DNA of 64,000 nt from Sinorhizobium medicae (GCF_007827695.1 NZ_VITA01000001.1:558001-622000), one strand, 5' to 3'; numbered from the stretch's first letter, positions 51,381 to 62,437 are shown. Made by a program: numbers and translations. The notes: generated by a model from the sequence alone, not told the origin.

Positions 51381-52679
51381 TCAGGGGACATTTTCCAATG
51401 CGCATATGGCTGCCATGGCAGGGAATGCGGGTGCTGCGATCGGCCGGCCTTTTGCAAGGACCTGCATGCAGTCCGGACCTGCGCTGACGAGCGCGCTCAC
51501 ATCCTCGCAATCGCTGATGACGAGATCCGCCCAGGCGCCCTCGCGAATGCCGTAGTCAGCGCCCAAATTCATCATGCGTGCCGGAATCTTGGTGATCATG
51601 TCATAGGCTGTGGCGAGCTCGTCGCCGCGCAGATGACCGGCGAGCAGCGTCCAGCGCGCGATCTCGAGCATGTCGCCCGATCCCGTCGGCACGAACGGAT
51701 CCTGAATGTTGTCCGACGCGGTTGCGATTGCCACGCCCGAGCGGATCAGCTCGGCGACGCGCGTCAAGCCTCGGGGCGGTAACATGTCGTGGCTTCGGCC
51801 CTGCAAATAGAGGTTGGCGGCAGGCAAGGTCACGACCGCGATGTCGAGGTCGATCATGCGGTCGCGGATGCGCTCGAATTCCGTCCTCGGAAGTGCACTC
51901 AGGACGGAGGCGTGCCCGAGGACGGTCCGTCCCTGCAGGCCGAATTTGCGGACGCGTTCGAACACCGCATCGAAAAGCGGCCGTTCGGGGTTCAGGTGTT
52001 CGTCGAGGTGCAGGTCGATGGGCCGGCCATGCCGCTTGGCGGCTGCAAACAGAATGTCGAGATAGCGGATCGGGTCCTCGGCGACGGCCGGTGTGCCTCC
52101 CACCGCGTCCGCCTGTTCAACGGCGGCATCGATGTTGCTCTCCAGCCAGGCGAGATCCTGGTTGGGATGCGGCGTCATGAATGCGACTATCTGCAGCGTG
52201 AGCCGGTCGGCCCATTCAGAGCGCAGCCGGGCCAGGGCGTTGATCCCGTTGAAGCCGGCATCCTTGTCGACATTTATATGGCTCCGGATCGCCGTGGTGC
52301 CCCGGCCAAGGCAGCGCGCCATGGTCCGCGCAGCCCGTCGCGTAACATCCTCTTCCGGCGCCTTGCGGGCATATTCGGCGAATGCCTCCCGCGCGCCCTG
52401 CAATGTTCCCGAGGGATTCGGCGTGAACCTGAGAACGCCGGTCTTGTCCAGATGCTGATGTACGTCGACAAATCCCGGTGAGATGAGTGCACCGCGGACC
52501 TCGACGACGGCCACATCCGGACCCACGTCCAGCCGGGAGCCGATCCTTGCGATGCGGCCATTCTCTCCAACGAGGATGTCGCGCCCGGCCTCGGCCGCAA
52601 TTTCGCCGGCGATCCGGCATCCCCGCAAGAGAAGTGCGCGGCGGGCGCCGCCTTGACGGGCTCCAATAACCGTATGCAT
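51381..52679 (-). CDS. Cytosine-deaminase-like amidohydrolase
   Basis: The 432-residue amidohydrolase has the metal-binding HxH in VHQHLDKT (about 74-81), then HLDEHLNPER, LGHASVLSAL and SDNIQDPFVPTGSGDML (about 334-350). These align with the metal and proton-transfer residues of cytosine deaminase (CodA). It probably deaminates a pyrimidine, creatinine-like or other heterocyclic substrate. GGAG precedes the ATG at 52679. It is first in the BMP operon, so the imported compound is probably its substrate. Confidence 0.8.
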   Translation of the reverse strand: MHTVIGARQGGARRALLLRGCRIAGEIAAEAGRDILVGENGRIARIGSRLDVGPDVAVVEVRGALISPGFVDVHQHLDKTGVLRFTPNPSGTLQGAREAFAEYARKAPEEDVTRRAARTMARCLGRGTTAIRSHINVDKDAGFNGINALARLRSEWADRLTLQIVAFMTPHPNQDLAWLESNIDAAVEQADAVGGTPAVAEDPIRYLDILFAAAKRHGRPIDLHLDEHLNPERPLFDAVFERVRKFGLQGRTVLGHASVLSALPRTEFERIRDRMIDLDIAVVTLPAANLYLQGRSHDMLPPRGLTRVAELIRSGVAIATASDNIQDPFVPTGSGDMLEIARWTLLAGHLRGDELATAYDMITKIPARMMNLGADYGIREGAWADLVISDCEDVSALVSAGPDCMQVLAKGRPIAAPAFPAMAAICALENVP

Positions 52680-53118
52680 CGCGTGACTCCATCTCGTTCC
52701 GTCTGGATGGAGACTATGAAGCGCCGATTGATGAGGCAATTTCATAATAAATATATATTGATTTGAATATTTCATGAATGTTCGGCCGGCACAGTTTCCG
52801 TCAGCTCCTCACGCGATGGGTGCAGTATACAAGACAGACAATCGGTGTAATGCAAACGTTGATGCGCATCTGTATGTGTAATGGACGCCCTTTTCAAGGT
52901 TCTTTGCGCGTCATGTCGGCAAATGTATCGACGAGAGTTGCTCGTATGTCTGAAAAAGATACGAAAAATTGCCTCGTTCATTACGCAGTGTCGTAGAAAA
53001 GGGCTATGCCATGTATTTTCATCGTTCCAAAATAACTCTACCATTCGAATCAGTACGTATTGTTGACACGGGGGCTCCAAGTATAGATTGTTGACAATCG
53101 AAACTGGAGAGAGTTCCT
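52680..53118. other. AT-rich divergent regulatory region
   Basis: This 439-base stretch is markedly AT-richer than its surroundings and separates the BMP operon from the GntR/Mo-hydroxylase operon. GACAATCG occurs at 52837-52844 and at 53093-53100, the latter within the palindrome at 53086-53099. I see no convincing gene; the small open frames lack ribosome sites. Confidence 0.55.
53086..53099. promoter_or_regulatory. GntR operator candidate for the Mo-hydroxylase locus
   Basis: GATTGT-TG-ACAATC is a 14-base inverted repeat 20-33 bases before the GntR gene, a position that would block its own promoter. GACAATCG recurs 256 bases upstream. Confidence 0.5.
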
Positions 53119-53898
53119 ATGGCCGTGTCGCCCTTTTTCAGGAGTCAGAAAGACCGCGCCCCTGCCGGTGCCGCGATGAGCGGGCCGGAGGCCGAGCATC
53201 GTGTCGTTCAGGTCATTGTCGAAGCGATCATGGATCATCGGGTGGCTCCCGGCGCCAGACTTATCGAGCGGGAGCTTGCCATTGCCTCCGGCGCCAGCAG
53301 GTCGGCGATACGCAACGGGCTCATGCGCCTCGCGCATGCCGGCCTCGTCGAACTGAGCCCCAACAAGGGCGCATCCATCGCGATGTGCTCGCCCGATGAA
53401 GCCCGGCAGATCTTCGATGCGCGCATCGTGATCGAGACAGCGGCGGTTAAGAAGCTCGCAGGGACGATCGGGGAAGGCGAGTTGGAACGCCTGCGCGCCT
53501 TCGTGGAGGACGAGCGAGAAGCCTATGAAAGGGGACGGATGGAAGATGCCCGGCACCTGTCCCGGCGGTTTCACGTGCTCCTGGCGGAAATGGCCGGCAA
53601 CGACGTGCTGACGGGCGTCATACGCGATCTCATCAACCGCCAGCCGCTCCTGTCCTGGTCGCGGCCGGAAACCGAGCCGCGCTTCTGCGGCAATCATGCG
53701 CATTCGGAGATCGTCGAGGCAATCGCCAGCAGAGACGGAGAAAGGGCCGCACATCTCAACATGGAGCATCTTCGCGCCTTGGAACGTGAACTGGGCGCCG
53801 AGCGGGCTGCTGCCATGCAGGAGCTTCGTTCCGCGCAGGCCGCCGACGGGCCGGACGGAAATGCACGACAGGCGGATGAAAGCCCCGTCGTCGATTGA
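53119..53898 (+). CDS. GntR-family (FCD) transcriptional regulator
   Basis: This 259-residue regulator has a winged helix with ERELAIASGASRSAIRNGLMR (about 51-71) and an FCD domain with LSRRFHVLLAEMAGND (about 148-163) as part of the metal pocket. GGAGAGAG precedes the ATG. It starts the plus operon with the Mo-hydroxylase genes, and a palindrome lies just upstream, so it probably represses itself and the divergent BMP operon. Confidence 0.85.
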   Translation: MAVSPFFRSQKDRAPAGAAMSGPEAEHRVVQVIVEAIMDHRVAPGARLIERELAIASGASRSAIRNGLMRLAHAGLVELSPNKGASIAMCSPDEARQIFDARIVIETAAVKKLAGTIGEGELERLRAFVEDEREAYERGRMEDARHLSRRFHVLLAEMAGNDVLTGVIRDLINRQPLLSWSRPETEPRFCGNHAHSEIVEAIASRDGERAAHLNMEHLRALERELGAERAAAMQELRSAQAADGPDGNARQADESPVVD

Positions 53899-53950
53899 AG
53901 CCATTCGCGGCGAGCGGCGGCTCACCGCAGCTATCTGGGAGGAGAAATGC

Positions 53951-54810
53951 ATGAAACCGTTTGAATATTACGAGCCGGCCACCCTTGCCGAGGCCAGCGA
54001 ACTTCTGAGGCGGCTGGGCAAGGACGCAAGCATCATCGCCGGCGGCACCGATCTTCTCGTGGAGCTGAAGGAGGACCTTCGCAGCGCGCACCATATCGTC
54101 AACATCAAGAAAATACCTGGCCTTACGGATTTCGCCTACGATCCGGCAAACGGGCTTCGCTTCGGCGCGCTGGTGACGGTCCGGGAGATCGAGACCTCCC
54201 CGGCGGTCAACGGCAATTATCCGAACCTCGCCAAGGCGGTAAGTCTCCTTGGTTCGATCCAGGTGCGCAATCGCGCGACGGTTGTCGGTAATATCTGCCG
54301 CGCTTCGCCCTCGGCCGACACCATTCCACCTCTGATCGCCGACGGCGCCAGCCTTTCCGTCTATAGTGGAGGCACCGAGCGCAGCATTCCGCTCGATGAG
54401 TTCTTCACCGGTCCGGGCCGGACGGTTCTCGTCCCCGGAGACATCGTCACGGGCATATCCATGCCGGCGCCGCGGCCGACGAGCGGCCGGGCCTATATCA
54501 AACACGGCCGCCGCAAGGCGATGGAACTCGCCACCGTCGGCGTGGCCGTCAGCATGGAACATGTCGCCGGACAATGTTCCGACATTAGGATAGCGCTCGG
54601 GGCCGTGGCTCCGACCGTCATCCGCGCGCGCAGGACCGAGGACCTGCTCAGGGGCCGCATGATCGACGCGGCGCTGCTCGCCGAGGCTGCGGAAAGCGCC
54701 ATGCAGGAGGCGACGCCCATAGGCAATGTGCGGGCGAGTGCGGCCTACCGCCGCGACATGGTCGGCGTTCTCACGCGCCGTGCCATCGGTTACGCCATGG
54801 GGGGTGTGCA

Positions 54811-54814
<4 letters not shown>
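53951..54814 (+). CDS. Molybdenum hydroxylase FAD subunit (XdhB/CoxM type)
   Basis: The 287-residue medium subunit of a xanthine-dehydrogenase-family enzyme has the FAD-binding motifs IIAGGTDLLVELK (about 33-45) and TVVGNICRASPSADT (about 111-125). GGAGGAG precedes the ATG at 53951. It overlaps the iron-sulfur subunit gene by 4 bases. It would pass electrons from the iron-sulfur centres to NAD or another acceptor. Confidence 0.9.
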
Positions 54815-55292
<478 letters not shown>

Positions 55293-55296
<4 letters not shown>

Positions 55297-57611
55297 ACAC
55301 GCATGAGAGAATCGACAGAGATTTGTCCGAACGGGATTTCACCGTCGTGGGCAAAAGCGTCAAGCGTTCCGATACGCTGGAAAAGGTGACGGGGGCGGCG
55401 AGATATGCTGGAGACGTCGCTTTGCCCGGCATGCTCTATGCCAAGATGAAGCGCAGCAACATCGCGCATGCGCGCATCAAAAGCATCGATACGTCCAAGG
55501 CGCTGGCGCTCCAAGGAGTGAAGGCGGTGCTGACCCACCAGGACGTTCCGCGCGTGCTGCATGCCGGCTCGCCGCATCCACGCTCGGCATCGGTTACAAA
55601 GGACCAGTACATCCTGGACGAGAGGGTACGCTACTGGGGCGAGGGCGTTGCCGCCGTCGCTGCCGTCAGTGAGGAAATCGCCGAGCGGGCGGTCGCACTC
55701 ATCGAGGTCGAATACGACCCTCTGCCCGGCCTCTTCACCATCGAAGCGGCATCGGATCCCGCGGCACCGCCGATTCATGAGAACGGCCTCGGTCAGAATT
55801 ACGTGCTGCCGCCGGTCTTCGTCACGCGGGGCGACGTCGACAAGGGCTTTGGCGAAGCGGATCTGGTTATCGAGCGCGAATATGATCTCGGCCGCCCGAC
55901 TCCGGCCTATATGGAGCCGAACGTCTGTGTCAGCCAGTGGGACGGCAACGGCAAGCTGACCATGTGGACCTCGACGCAAAGTGCCTTCATGGTCCGCGGC
56001 ACCCTCGCCGAAGTGCTCGGCGTGCCGCTGAACAAGGTGCGCGTGATCGTCGACCACATGGGCGGAGGCTTCGGCGCAAAGCAGGATCTGTTTCAGAACG
56101 AATTCCTCTGCGCGCTGCTTGCACGCCGGACCGGGCGCCCCGTCAAGATGGAGTTCAGCCGGAAGGAAACATTCGTGGGCGGCCGCTCGCGTCACCCCGG
56201 CAAGATCTGGCTCAAGCAGGGCTTCACCAGGGATGGCCGCATCGTCGCCCGCGAAGCCAGGGTCACGTTCAATTCCGGGGCCTACGGATCGCACGGTCCA
56301 GGCGTAACCAATGTCGGCACTGCTGCACTGACCTCGCTCTATCGCTGCGAAAATGTGCGTCTCGAAGGCCGCTGCATCTACACGAACTCGCCGATCGCCG
56401 GGGCCTTTCGCGGCTATGGCGTCGTGCAGACATATTACGCACTCGACCTGATGATGGACGAGGCGGCCGAGAAGCTCGGTTTCGATCCGGCCGAGTTCAA
56501 GCTGATGAATGCGGTGCGCGAGGGCGACATGGCGCCGTCGGGGCATCCGATCGTCGGCCATGGGCTGGTGGATTGTATCCGCCGTGTCATGGAAGAGACG
56601 AACTGGCACGAACTGCGCCGGCGCGAGAAGCCGGAAACCGTCAAGCGGCGCGGGATTGGGATCGGGTGCGAAATGCACGGCTCCAGCGCCTATCCCGGCA
56701 TCAAGGAGCAGGGCAACGCGATCGTCAAAATGAACGAGGACGGCACGGTGACCCTGATCACCGGTACAGCTGGCCTTGGCACCGGCGCGCATACGGCGCT
56801 GTCGCAGATCGTCGCCGAAGAGCTCGGAGTGCCGTTCGAGGCCGTCTCCGTCGTTCAGGGCGATACCGACATCGTGCCCTGGGACATCGGCGCCTTTGCC
56901 AGCCACACGACTTATCTGGGCGGCCGGGCGGCGCAGCTCGCGGCGGCCGACGTGCGCAGGCAGGTGCTCGAGCACGCCGCCCCCCTGCTCAAGGCGGAGC
57001 CCGGCGACCTCGCGATCCGCGATGGATTCGTGGTCGTCGCCAACGGCTCGAACCAGAGCCTCCGGCTTTCCGAAGCCGTGGGGCCGCAGCGGGGCATGCC
57101 GGCGGTGCAACTGGTCGGCGTCGGTACCTATATGCCGACGAAGTCCTACTCCTTCGCCGCGCATTTCGCCGAAGTCGAGGTGGATACGGAGACGGGCGAG
57201 GTCGCCGTTCTGGAGGTCGTGCCGGTACACGAGATCGGCAGGGTCATCCATCCGATCGCCGCGGCAGGACAGATCGAGGGCGGCATTCAGCAGGGCATCG
57301 GCCACACGCTCAGCGAGGACTACGTCATCGACCTTACCGACGGGCGCTCGCTCAATCCGAGCTTCGTCGACTACAAGATGCCGCTGTCGATGGACATGCC
57401 GTCCATCCGCACCATCATCATCGAGACGGCGCCGGATCCCGGCGGCCCATACGGCGCCAAAGGCGTCGGCGAGGATCCGATCATCGCGATCGGGCCGGCC
57501 ATCGCCAACGCGATCTACGACGCCATCGGCGTCCGCTTCCATCATTACCCGATAACGCCCGAGCAAGTGTTGAACGCGCTCAAGACCAAAGCCAACGAAA
57601 CGAGGCAGTGA
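55293..57611 (+). CDS. Molybdenum hydroxylase large subunit (XDH/CoxL superfamily)
   Basis: The 772-residue catalytic subunit carries the cofactor-binding [12 protein letters not shown] (about 255-266), [13 protein letters not shown] (about 370-382) and the C-terminal GAKGVGEDP with the catalytic Glu (about 722). It lacks the CoxL-type active-site loop, so it is not a CO dehydrogenase. It would hydroxylate a heterocyclic or aromatic ring carbon. The substrate is not identified; the neighbourhood favours a nucleobase-like compound. Confidence 0.88.
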
Positions 57612-58651
57612 TGCAGACCAACCATCTTCAGGACAGCAAAATTCCCGTCACCATCCTGACCGGCTTTCTCGGTGCCGGGAAGACGACGCTTTTGAACCAC
57701 ATACTGACTGAACGGCACGGCCACCGCATCGCCGTGATCGAGAACGAGTTCGGCGAGGTGGATGTCGACTCGGACCTGGTGCTCGCCTCGGAGGAAGAGA
57801 TCTACCAGATGAAGAACGGCTGCATCTGCTGCTTCGTCGACGTGCGCAACGACCTGATCGAGGTCCTGCAGAAACTGCTTGCCCGAAAGGACAAGTTCGA
57901 CCACATCCTCGTCGAGACCAGCGGGCTGGCAGACCCGACCCCCGTTGCAACAGCCTTCTTCATCGATGATGAAATCGGCAAGCATGTGACGCTGGACGGC
58001 ATCGTGACCCTGGTCGACGCCAAGCATATCGGACAGCATATCGAGGATCCCGTTCTCGATGGGCGCGACAACCAGGCGGTCGATCAGATCGTCGCCGCCG
58101 ACCGTATCATCATCAATAAGATCGACCTCGTATCGGATGGCGAGATCGCTCCTCTGGAACGCGACATGCGCAAGCTCAACCAGACGGCCGAAATCGTACG
58201 CTCGAGCTATGGCAAGGTGGACCTGTCGAGCATCCTCGGCATTTCCGGTTTCGCGCCATCCTATGTTGCCGAACGCGCCAAGCTGCTCGATCTCGATCAC
58301 CACCACCACGGTCATCACCACCACCATCATCATGATGCGACGGTCAGCTCGGAATCCTTCGTCTTCGACCGGCCCTTCGACCAGCATCGCCTGACGGAAT
58401 ATCTCTCGGACCTGCTTCGGGAAAAGGGCGACGACATATTCCGTACCAAAGGCATCATAGCGATCACCGGAGACCCTCGCTTCTTCGTCCTCCAGGCGGT
58501 GCACAAGCTGATGGATTTCCGTCCGGATCATGTCTGGGGGAAGGATATGCCCTATTCGAAGCTGGTCTTCATCGGCCGCAATCTCGACCGGGCGGTCCTG
58601 GAGGAAGGTCTGAAGCGCTGCCTTACCCCGGCCGGCGAAACGGTTAATTGA
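57611..58651 (+). CDS. COG0523 (CobW-type) GTPase with His-rich metal region
   Basis: The 346-residue G3E GTPase has P-loop GFLGAGKTT (18-26), the CxCC metal motif CICC (71-74) and NKID (169-172). A His-rich stretch (229-241) contains eleven His. The CobW C-terminal domain follows (about 245-340). COG0523 proteins act as metallochaperones for zinc, cobalt or iron. The ATG overlaps the last base of the large-subunit stop, so it is the last gene of the Mo-hydroxylase operon, which suggests metal delivery to that enzyme or a neighbour amidohydrolase. Confidence 0.85.
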   Translation: MQTNHLQDSKIPVTILTGFLGAGKTTLLNHILTERHGHRIAVIENEFGEVDVDSDLVLASEEEIYQMKNGCICCFVDVRNDLIEVLQKLLARKDKFDHILVETSGLADPTPVATAFFIDDEIGKHVTLDGIVTLVDAKHIGQHIEDPVLDGRDNQAVDQIVAADRIIINKIDLVSDGEIAPLERDMRKLNQTAEIVRSSYGKVDLSSILGISGFAPSYVAERAKLLDLDHHHHGHHHHHHHDATVSSESFVFDRPFDQHRLTEYLSDLLREKGDDIFRTKGIIAITGDPRFFVLQAVHKLMDFRPDHVWGKDMPYSKLVFIGRNLDRAVLEEGLKRCLTPAGETVN

Positions 58652-58669
58652 TCCCGAGGGAATGACGAA

Positions 58670-58703
58670 AAATCCGCCGAAGCCGGGAGGCTTCGGCGGA
58701 TTT
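58670..58703. terminator. Terminator of the Mo-hydroxylase operon
   Basis: AAATCCGCCGAAGCC (58670-58684) pairs perfectly with GGCTTCGGCGGATTT (58689-58703) across a GGGA loop. A-rich and T-rich edges allow it to work in both directions. Confidence 0.85.
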
Positions 58704-58781
58704 CCTTTGTCCTTGCGCGGCGGATCCCACCGGGCCGGAGGCAGGGGGTATCCGACCCGCCAGCCAACGCTACATAAGATC

Positions 58782-58814
58782 GCACCGCCCCAGGTGATAT
58801 CGCCGGGGCGGTGC
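58782..58814. terminator. Hairpin near the 3' end of the permease operon
   Basis: GCACCGCCCC (58782-58791) pairs with GGGGCGGTGC (58805-58814). It lies 48 bases past the NCS2 permease stop on the minus strand, so it probably ends that operon. Confidence 0.6.
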
Positions 58815-58861
58815 ATGTCGCGCTTTCGCACGGGCAAACCGTTGAATACTTTTCCTGTGAT

Positions 58862-60253
58862 CTACCCCGGATGCCGGACGGCCCCTTCACCGAGCAAAAC
58901 CGGCTGCACCTCTTCCCGCCGGGGAATGCCGTTGAACAGCAGGTTGAGCAGCACCGCCGAGAAGGTTCCGACCAGCACGCCGCTATGGAAGAACCGGTCG
59001 ATGAACTCCGGCAACTGCGCAAAGATCTTGTCCGCGACGACGGGAATCATCGCCAGCCCTACGCTTACGGCGACAATGTAGAGGTTGCGGCGGTTCGCCA
59101 CGAAATCGACGCGGGAGAGGATCTTGACGCCGGTCGCCGAGACCATGCCGAACATCACGATTGCGGCGCCCCCGACGACGTAACTCGGTATGGAAGCGGT
59201 AATGAACGCAATCTTCGGCAGGCAGCCGAGAAGGATCAGTACGATGCCGCCTGCCGCGACCGCCCAGCGGCTCATCACGCCCGTTATCTGGAGCAATCCC
59301 ACATTCTGTGCATAGGTGGTGTATGTGAAGGTGTTGAAGATTCCACCGATGACATTGCCGATGCCGTCCGTACGCAGTCCGCGTGCCAGGTCGGCTTCGG
59401 TGATCGTGCGGCCAGCCATGTCGCCGACCGCGAGGATCTGGCCGGTTGCTTCGATCATCATGACGATCATGACCGTGCACAGCGCGACCGATGCCCACAG
59501 GTCGAATACCGGCATTCCGAATGCAAAGGGCGTCACGACCGTGACCCAGCTCGCATCCGCCACGCCTTGGAAATCCACCTTGCCGAAGGCGACCGCTATC
59601 GCGAACCCGATCCCTATGCCGAAGAGAACAGCCAGGTTGGCGAGAAACCCCTTCAGGAAGCGGGTCATCAGGAGAATGGAAACCAGCACGATGGCGGCGA
59701 CTGCAAGAGCAAAGGGTTGGCCGTAAGCCGGATTGGGAATGAGCCCGTCCGGACCCTTTATCATCGGCTGGCCGCCCGCCGCCCAGTTTACCCCGACGCG
59801 CATCAGTGAGAGGCCGATAACCAGCATCACCGTCCCGGTGACCACTGCCGGAAAGAAGCGAACCCAGCGGCTGAAATAGGGCGCCGCCAGAAGCGTAAAC
59901 ACGCCGGATGCAATCACGGCCCCAAGAACGCCCGGCATTCCAAGATCCGGATCCGTGCCCGTGGCGATAATCGGGGGGACCGCGGTGAAGCCAATGCCCA
60001 TCATGATCGGCAGGCGGGCGCCTATGTTCCAGATGCCAAGACATTGTATGAGCGTGACGATACCGCAGCAGAAAAGATCCGCGCTGATCAGCATCGCAAT
60101 CTGATCCTTCGAGAGGTTCAATGCACTGCCGATGATCAGGGGAACCGCGATCGCACCGGCATACATGACCAGAACATGCTGCAGCCCGAGCGCCGCCAGC
60201 TTCGGCGCGGGAAACATTTCTTCGATAGCATCACACTTCGAGTCCTTATTCAT
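58862..60253 (-). CDS. NCS2-family nucleobase:cation symporter (uracil/xanthine type)
   Basis: This 463-residue membrane protein has about 14 transmembrane segments and begins with LQHVLVMYAGAIAVPLIIG. Conserved family features are FAFGMPVFD and the signature around GIFNTFTYTTYAQNVGLLQITG (about 290-311). It resembles PbuX/UraA-type permeases and would import a purine or pyrimidine with protons. It is the last gene of the minus operon with UbiX, UbiD and the amidohydrolases, next to the convergent Mo-hydroxylase operon. Confidence 0.9.
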   Translation of the reverse strand: MNKDSKCDAIEEMFPAPKLAALGLQHVLVMYAGAIAVPLIIGSALNLSKDQIAMLISADLFCCGIVTLIQCLGIWNIGARLPIMMGIGFTAVPPIIATGTDPDLGMPGVLGAVIASGVFTLLAAPYFSRWVRFFPAVVTGTVMLVIGLSLMRVGVNWAAGGQPMIKGPDGLIPNPAYGQPFALAVAAIVLVSILLMTRFLKGFLANLAVLFGIGIGFAIAVAFGKVDFQGVADASWVTVVTPFAFGMPVFDLWASVALCTVMIVMMIEATGQILAVGDMAGRTITEADLARGLRTDGIGNVIGGIFNTFTYTTYAQNVGLLQITGVMSRWAVAAGGIVLILLGCLPKIAFITASIPSYVVGGAAIVMFGMVSATGVKILSRVDFVANRRNLYIVAVSVGLAMIPVVADKIFAQLPEFIDRFFHSGVLVGTFSAVLLNLLFNGIPRREEVQPVLLGEGAVRHPG

Positions 60254-60332
60254 TCTCGCTCCTCCCGTTTCTTATCAACGAACCTTCCGCTTGATCCGAC
60301 CCTCCTCCGGCCGGCGAACAAGCGGTATTGCT

Positions 60333-60965
60333 TCACCTCGTCTTCGCGTCGGCATCTTCAAATCGATTTGGCAGAACGACAGCGCGCCGCCCGCTCCAGC
60401 GATGTGCGAGCCCGGTATCGATGTCGAACAGATCAAGCACGCGGGCCACGGTATGATTGACCATCTCGTCCAGCGTCTGCGGACGCGCATAGAAGGCCGG
60501 AACGGGCGGGCAGATGATCGCTCCTGCTTCAGTCACCTGGGCCATCGAACGAATATGGCCGAGGTGCAGCGGCGTTTCGCGCAGCATGAGCACCAGCCGG
60601 CGGCGTTCCTTCAGTGTGACGTCAGCCGCCCGGGACAGCAGCCCCGATGTCATGCCCGTCGCGATTTCCGAAAGAGTCTTGACCGAGCAGGGCGCCACGA
60701 TCATCCCGAGGGTGCGGAAAGAGCCGCTGGAGCAGGAGGCGCCGATGTCCTTGTTCGAGTGGACGTGACAGGCAAGCGCCTCGACCTCGGCCACCTTGAA
60801 GTCCGTTTCCATCGCAAGCGTGATCTGGGCGGCGCGGCTCATCACCAGATGGGTCTCGATGTCCAGATCGCGCAGGATCTCCAGCAGCCGGATGCCGTAT
60901 ATGACGCCGGAGGCGCCGCTAATGCCGACGATGATCCGTTTTCTCTGTTCCCGGTCCGCCTTCAT
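60333..60965 (-). CDS. ubiX: UbiX-family flavin prenyltransferase
   Basis: The 210-residue flavoprotein has the FMN-binding IVGISGASGVIYGIRLLEIL (about 12-31), then SSGSFRTLGMIVAPCSVKTL (about 80-99) and PPVPAFYARP near 160. UbiX proteins make prenylated FMN, the cofactor of UbiD decarboxylases. The ATG follows GGAGGA; a TTG five codons upstream is less likely. It lies 29 bases after the UbiD gene ends, so the enzyme and its cofactor maker are expressed together. Confidence 0.9.
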   Translation of the reverse strand: MKADREQRKRIIVGISGASGVIYGIRLLEILRDLDIETHLVMSRAAQITLAMETDFKVAEVEALACHVHSNKDIGASCSSGSFRTLGMIVAPCSVKTLSEIATGMTSGLLSRAADVTLKERRRLVLMLRETPLHLGHIRSMAQVTEAGAIICPPVPAFYARPQTLDEMVNHTVARVLDLFDIDTGLAHRWSGRRAVVLPNRFEDADAKTR

Positions 60966-60994
60966 CGCTGCATCCTCCAAGCGTCGTTGTCAGT

Positions 60995-62368
60995 CTATGG
61001 ACGAGCGAGTTTCGCCAGGATCGAAGAAACGCGGCCGAAGGCGGCGTCGTCGATCCTGGCGAGCACGCCATGGAAATCAGGCCCGCGTGTCGCGTCGAGA
61101 CCCATGCGGGACGTCGTGCCGATGCCGGTTGCCGAGGGATCGAGCGCGTTGCCGGGCAGCCCCTCGATGATGACGACATCCCTGTGCGGCTGGAAATGAG
61201 CCGACATGGCCCAGAGAACTTCGGAGTCCTGCGTGATGTCGACGTCGGCGTCGACGGCAATGACGGTCTTCAGATAGGCGTCCCAGCCGAGCAGGCCGAG
61301 CATGATCTGGCGGGCCTCGCCGGGCCTTGTCTGGTTGAGGGCGATATAAGCATGAAAATGCGTGCCGGATGCAGGATAGTGGACCGCCGTTACGCTCGGG
61401 AAACGCTGCTTCAGCTTTTCGACCATCTCCGCCTCGCGCGGAACGCGGCCGAGATTGAGATGTTCGGACGAGTTGCCGCCGGCGACGCTGACCAGGATTG
61501 CGTCCTTGCGGCGCAGGAACGTTTCGACACGGAAGAGATTGTTTGTCGACCGGTCGGAAGAGTAGCCGGTAAACTCTCCGAAGGGTCCTTCGGCAACCTG
61601 GGCTTCGGGCTCGATCACTCCTTCAAGGACCATCTCGGCATAGGCTGGAACCCGGATGCCATATCTGGGAGTCCGTACGACCTCCAGCGGCTCGCCGAGC
61701 AGGCCGCCGGCGACGTCGCGCTCGTCTTCACCGAATGCAAGGCGCGCCGATGCCGCAATCATGAAGAGGGGATGTGCGCCTATGACCATGGCGACCCTCA
61801 GTTTCTCGCCGCGGTCCTTTGCCATGTTGAGCAGACGCCACAGATGGCCGCGCGAATGCAGGCTCGTCGCCAGCTCGTTCTTCGAATGGATCATGGCGCG
61901 GTGATAGCTGAGATTGCCGGCCCCGGTTTCCGGATGCTCAGCGATGATGATGCCGCTGGTAATGTATTTCGCCCTGTCGGTCGCGAAATGCTTCAGCATC
62001 GGCAGCGTGTTCAGGTCGATGTCGCCTTCTTCGACGCATTCGGTCACCGGTCCGCTGTCGAGCAGACGCGGCGGCAGAGCCTTTCGAGAGCGTGCCTGGT
62101 AAGCTTCGTGCAACCGGTCCTGGGAGGTCCCGAACATACGGGCGATACGCTCGCGCGAACCGAAGGTGTTGGCGATCACTTCGCAGGCGATACCCTCGAC
62201 ATTCCGGAAATGCAGGAGCGGCGCCTTGCCCTGCTGGTTGAGCCTCCAGATGAATGCCGTCGCGTCCTGGTCGTCGGTGATGTGGTCCTCGATGGTGAGT
62301 ACGTCTTCCGGGTACGCCTTCTGGTATTCCCGGAGAAAGTAGCGGACGTCCTGGCTGCCGAACTCCAT
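60995..62368 (-). CDS. UbiD-family decarboxylase
   Basis: This 457-residue prenylated-FMN-dependent decarboxylase begins MEFGSQDVRYFLREY. It has the UbiD sequences LPMLKHFATDRAKYITSGII and AEGPFGEFTGYSSD (catalytic Glu region), and a C-terminal GDALD-like turn LPGNALDPS. UbiD enzymes add or remove carboxyl groups on aromatic, heteroaromatic or unsaturated acids. I start at the ATG with AAAGGG upstream; a GTG at 62395 would add nine residues. It is upstream of UbiX in the same operon. Confidence 0.88.
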   Translation of the reverse strand: MEFGSQDVRYFLREYQKAYPEDVLTIEDHITDDQDATAFIWRLNQQGKAPLLHFRNVEGIACEVIANTFGSRERIARMFGTSQDRLHEAYQARSRKALPPRLLDSGPVTECVEEGDIDLNTLPMLKHFATDRAKYITSGIIIAEHPETGAGNLSYHRAMIHSKNELATSLHSRGHLWRLLNMAKDRGEKLRVAMVIGAHPLFMIAASARLAFGEDERDVAGGLLGEPLEVVRTPRYGIRVPAYAEMVLEGVIEPEAQVAEGPFGEFTGYSSDRSTNNLFRVETFLRRKDAILVSVAGGNSSEHLNLGRVPREAEMVEKLKQRFPSVTAVHYPASGTHFHAYIALNQTRPGEARQIMLGLLGWDAYLKTVIAVDADVDITQDSEVLWAMSAHFQPHRDVVIIEGLPGNALDPSATGIGTTSRMGLDATRGPDFHGVLARIDDAAFGRVSSILAKLARP

Positions 62369-62437
62369 AACCCTGCCCTTTGCTGTATCGTTCACTTCGT
62401 ATGAGCGGGCAGCGGCCTTGGAGGGAGCCGCTGCCCT

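Noticed and set aside
52772-53080. Small open frames on both strands in the AT-rich gap
   Set aside because: No ribosome sites, no domain, and Cys/Arg-rich translations typical of noncoding DNA.
53063-53087. TTGACA plus TATAGA as a housekeeping promoter for the GntR gene
   Set aside because: The spacer is only 13 bases, too short for a sigma-70 promoter.
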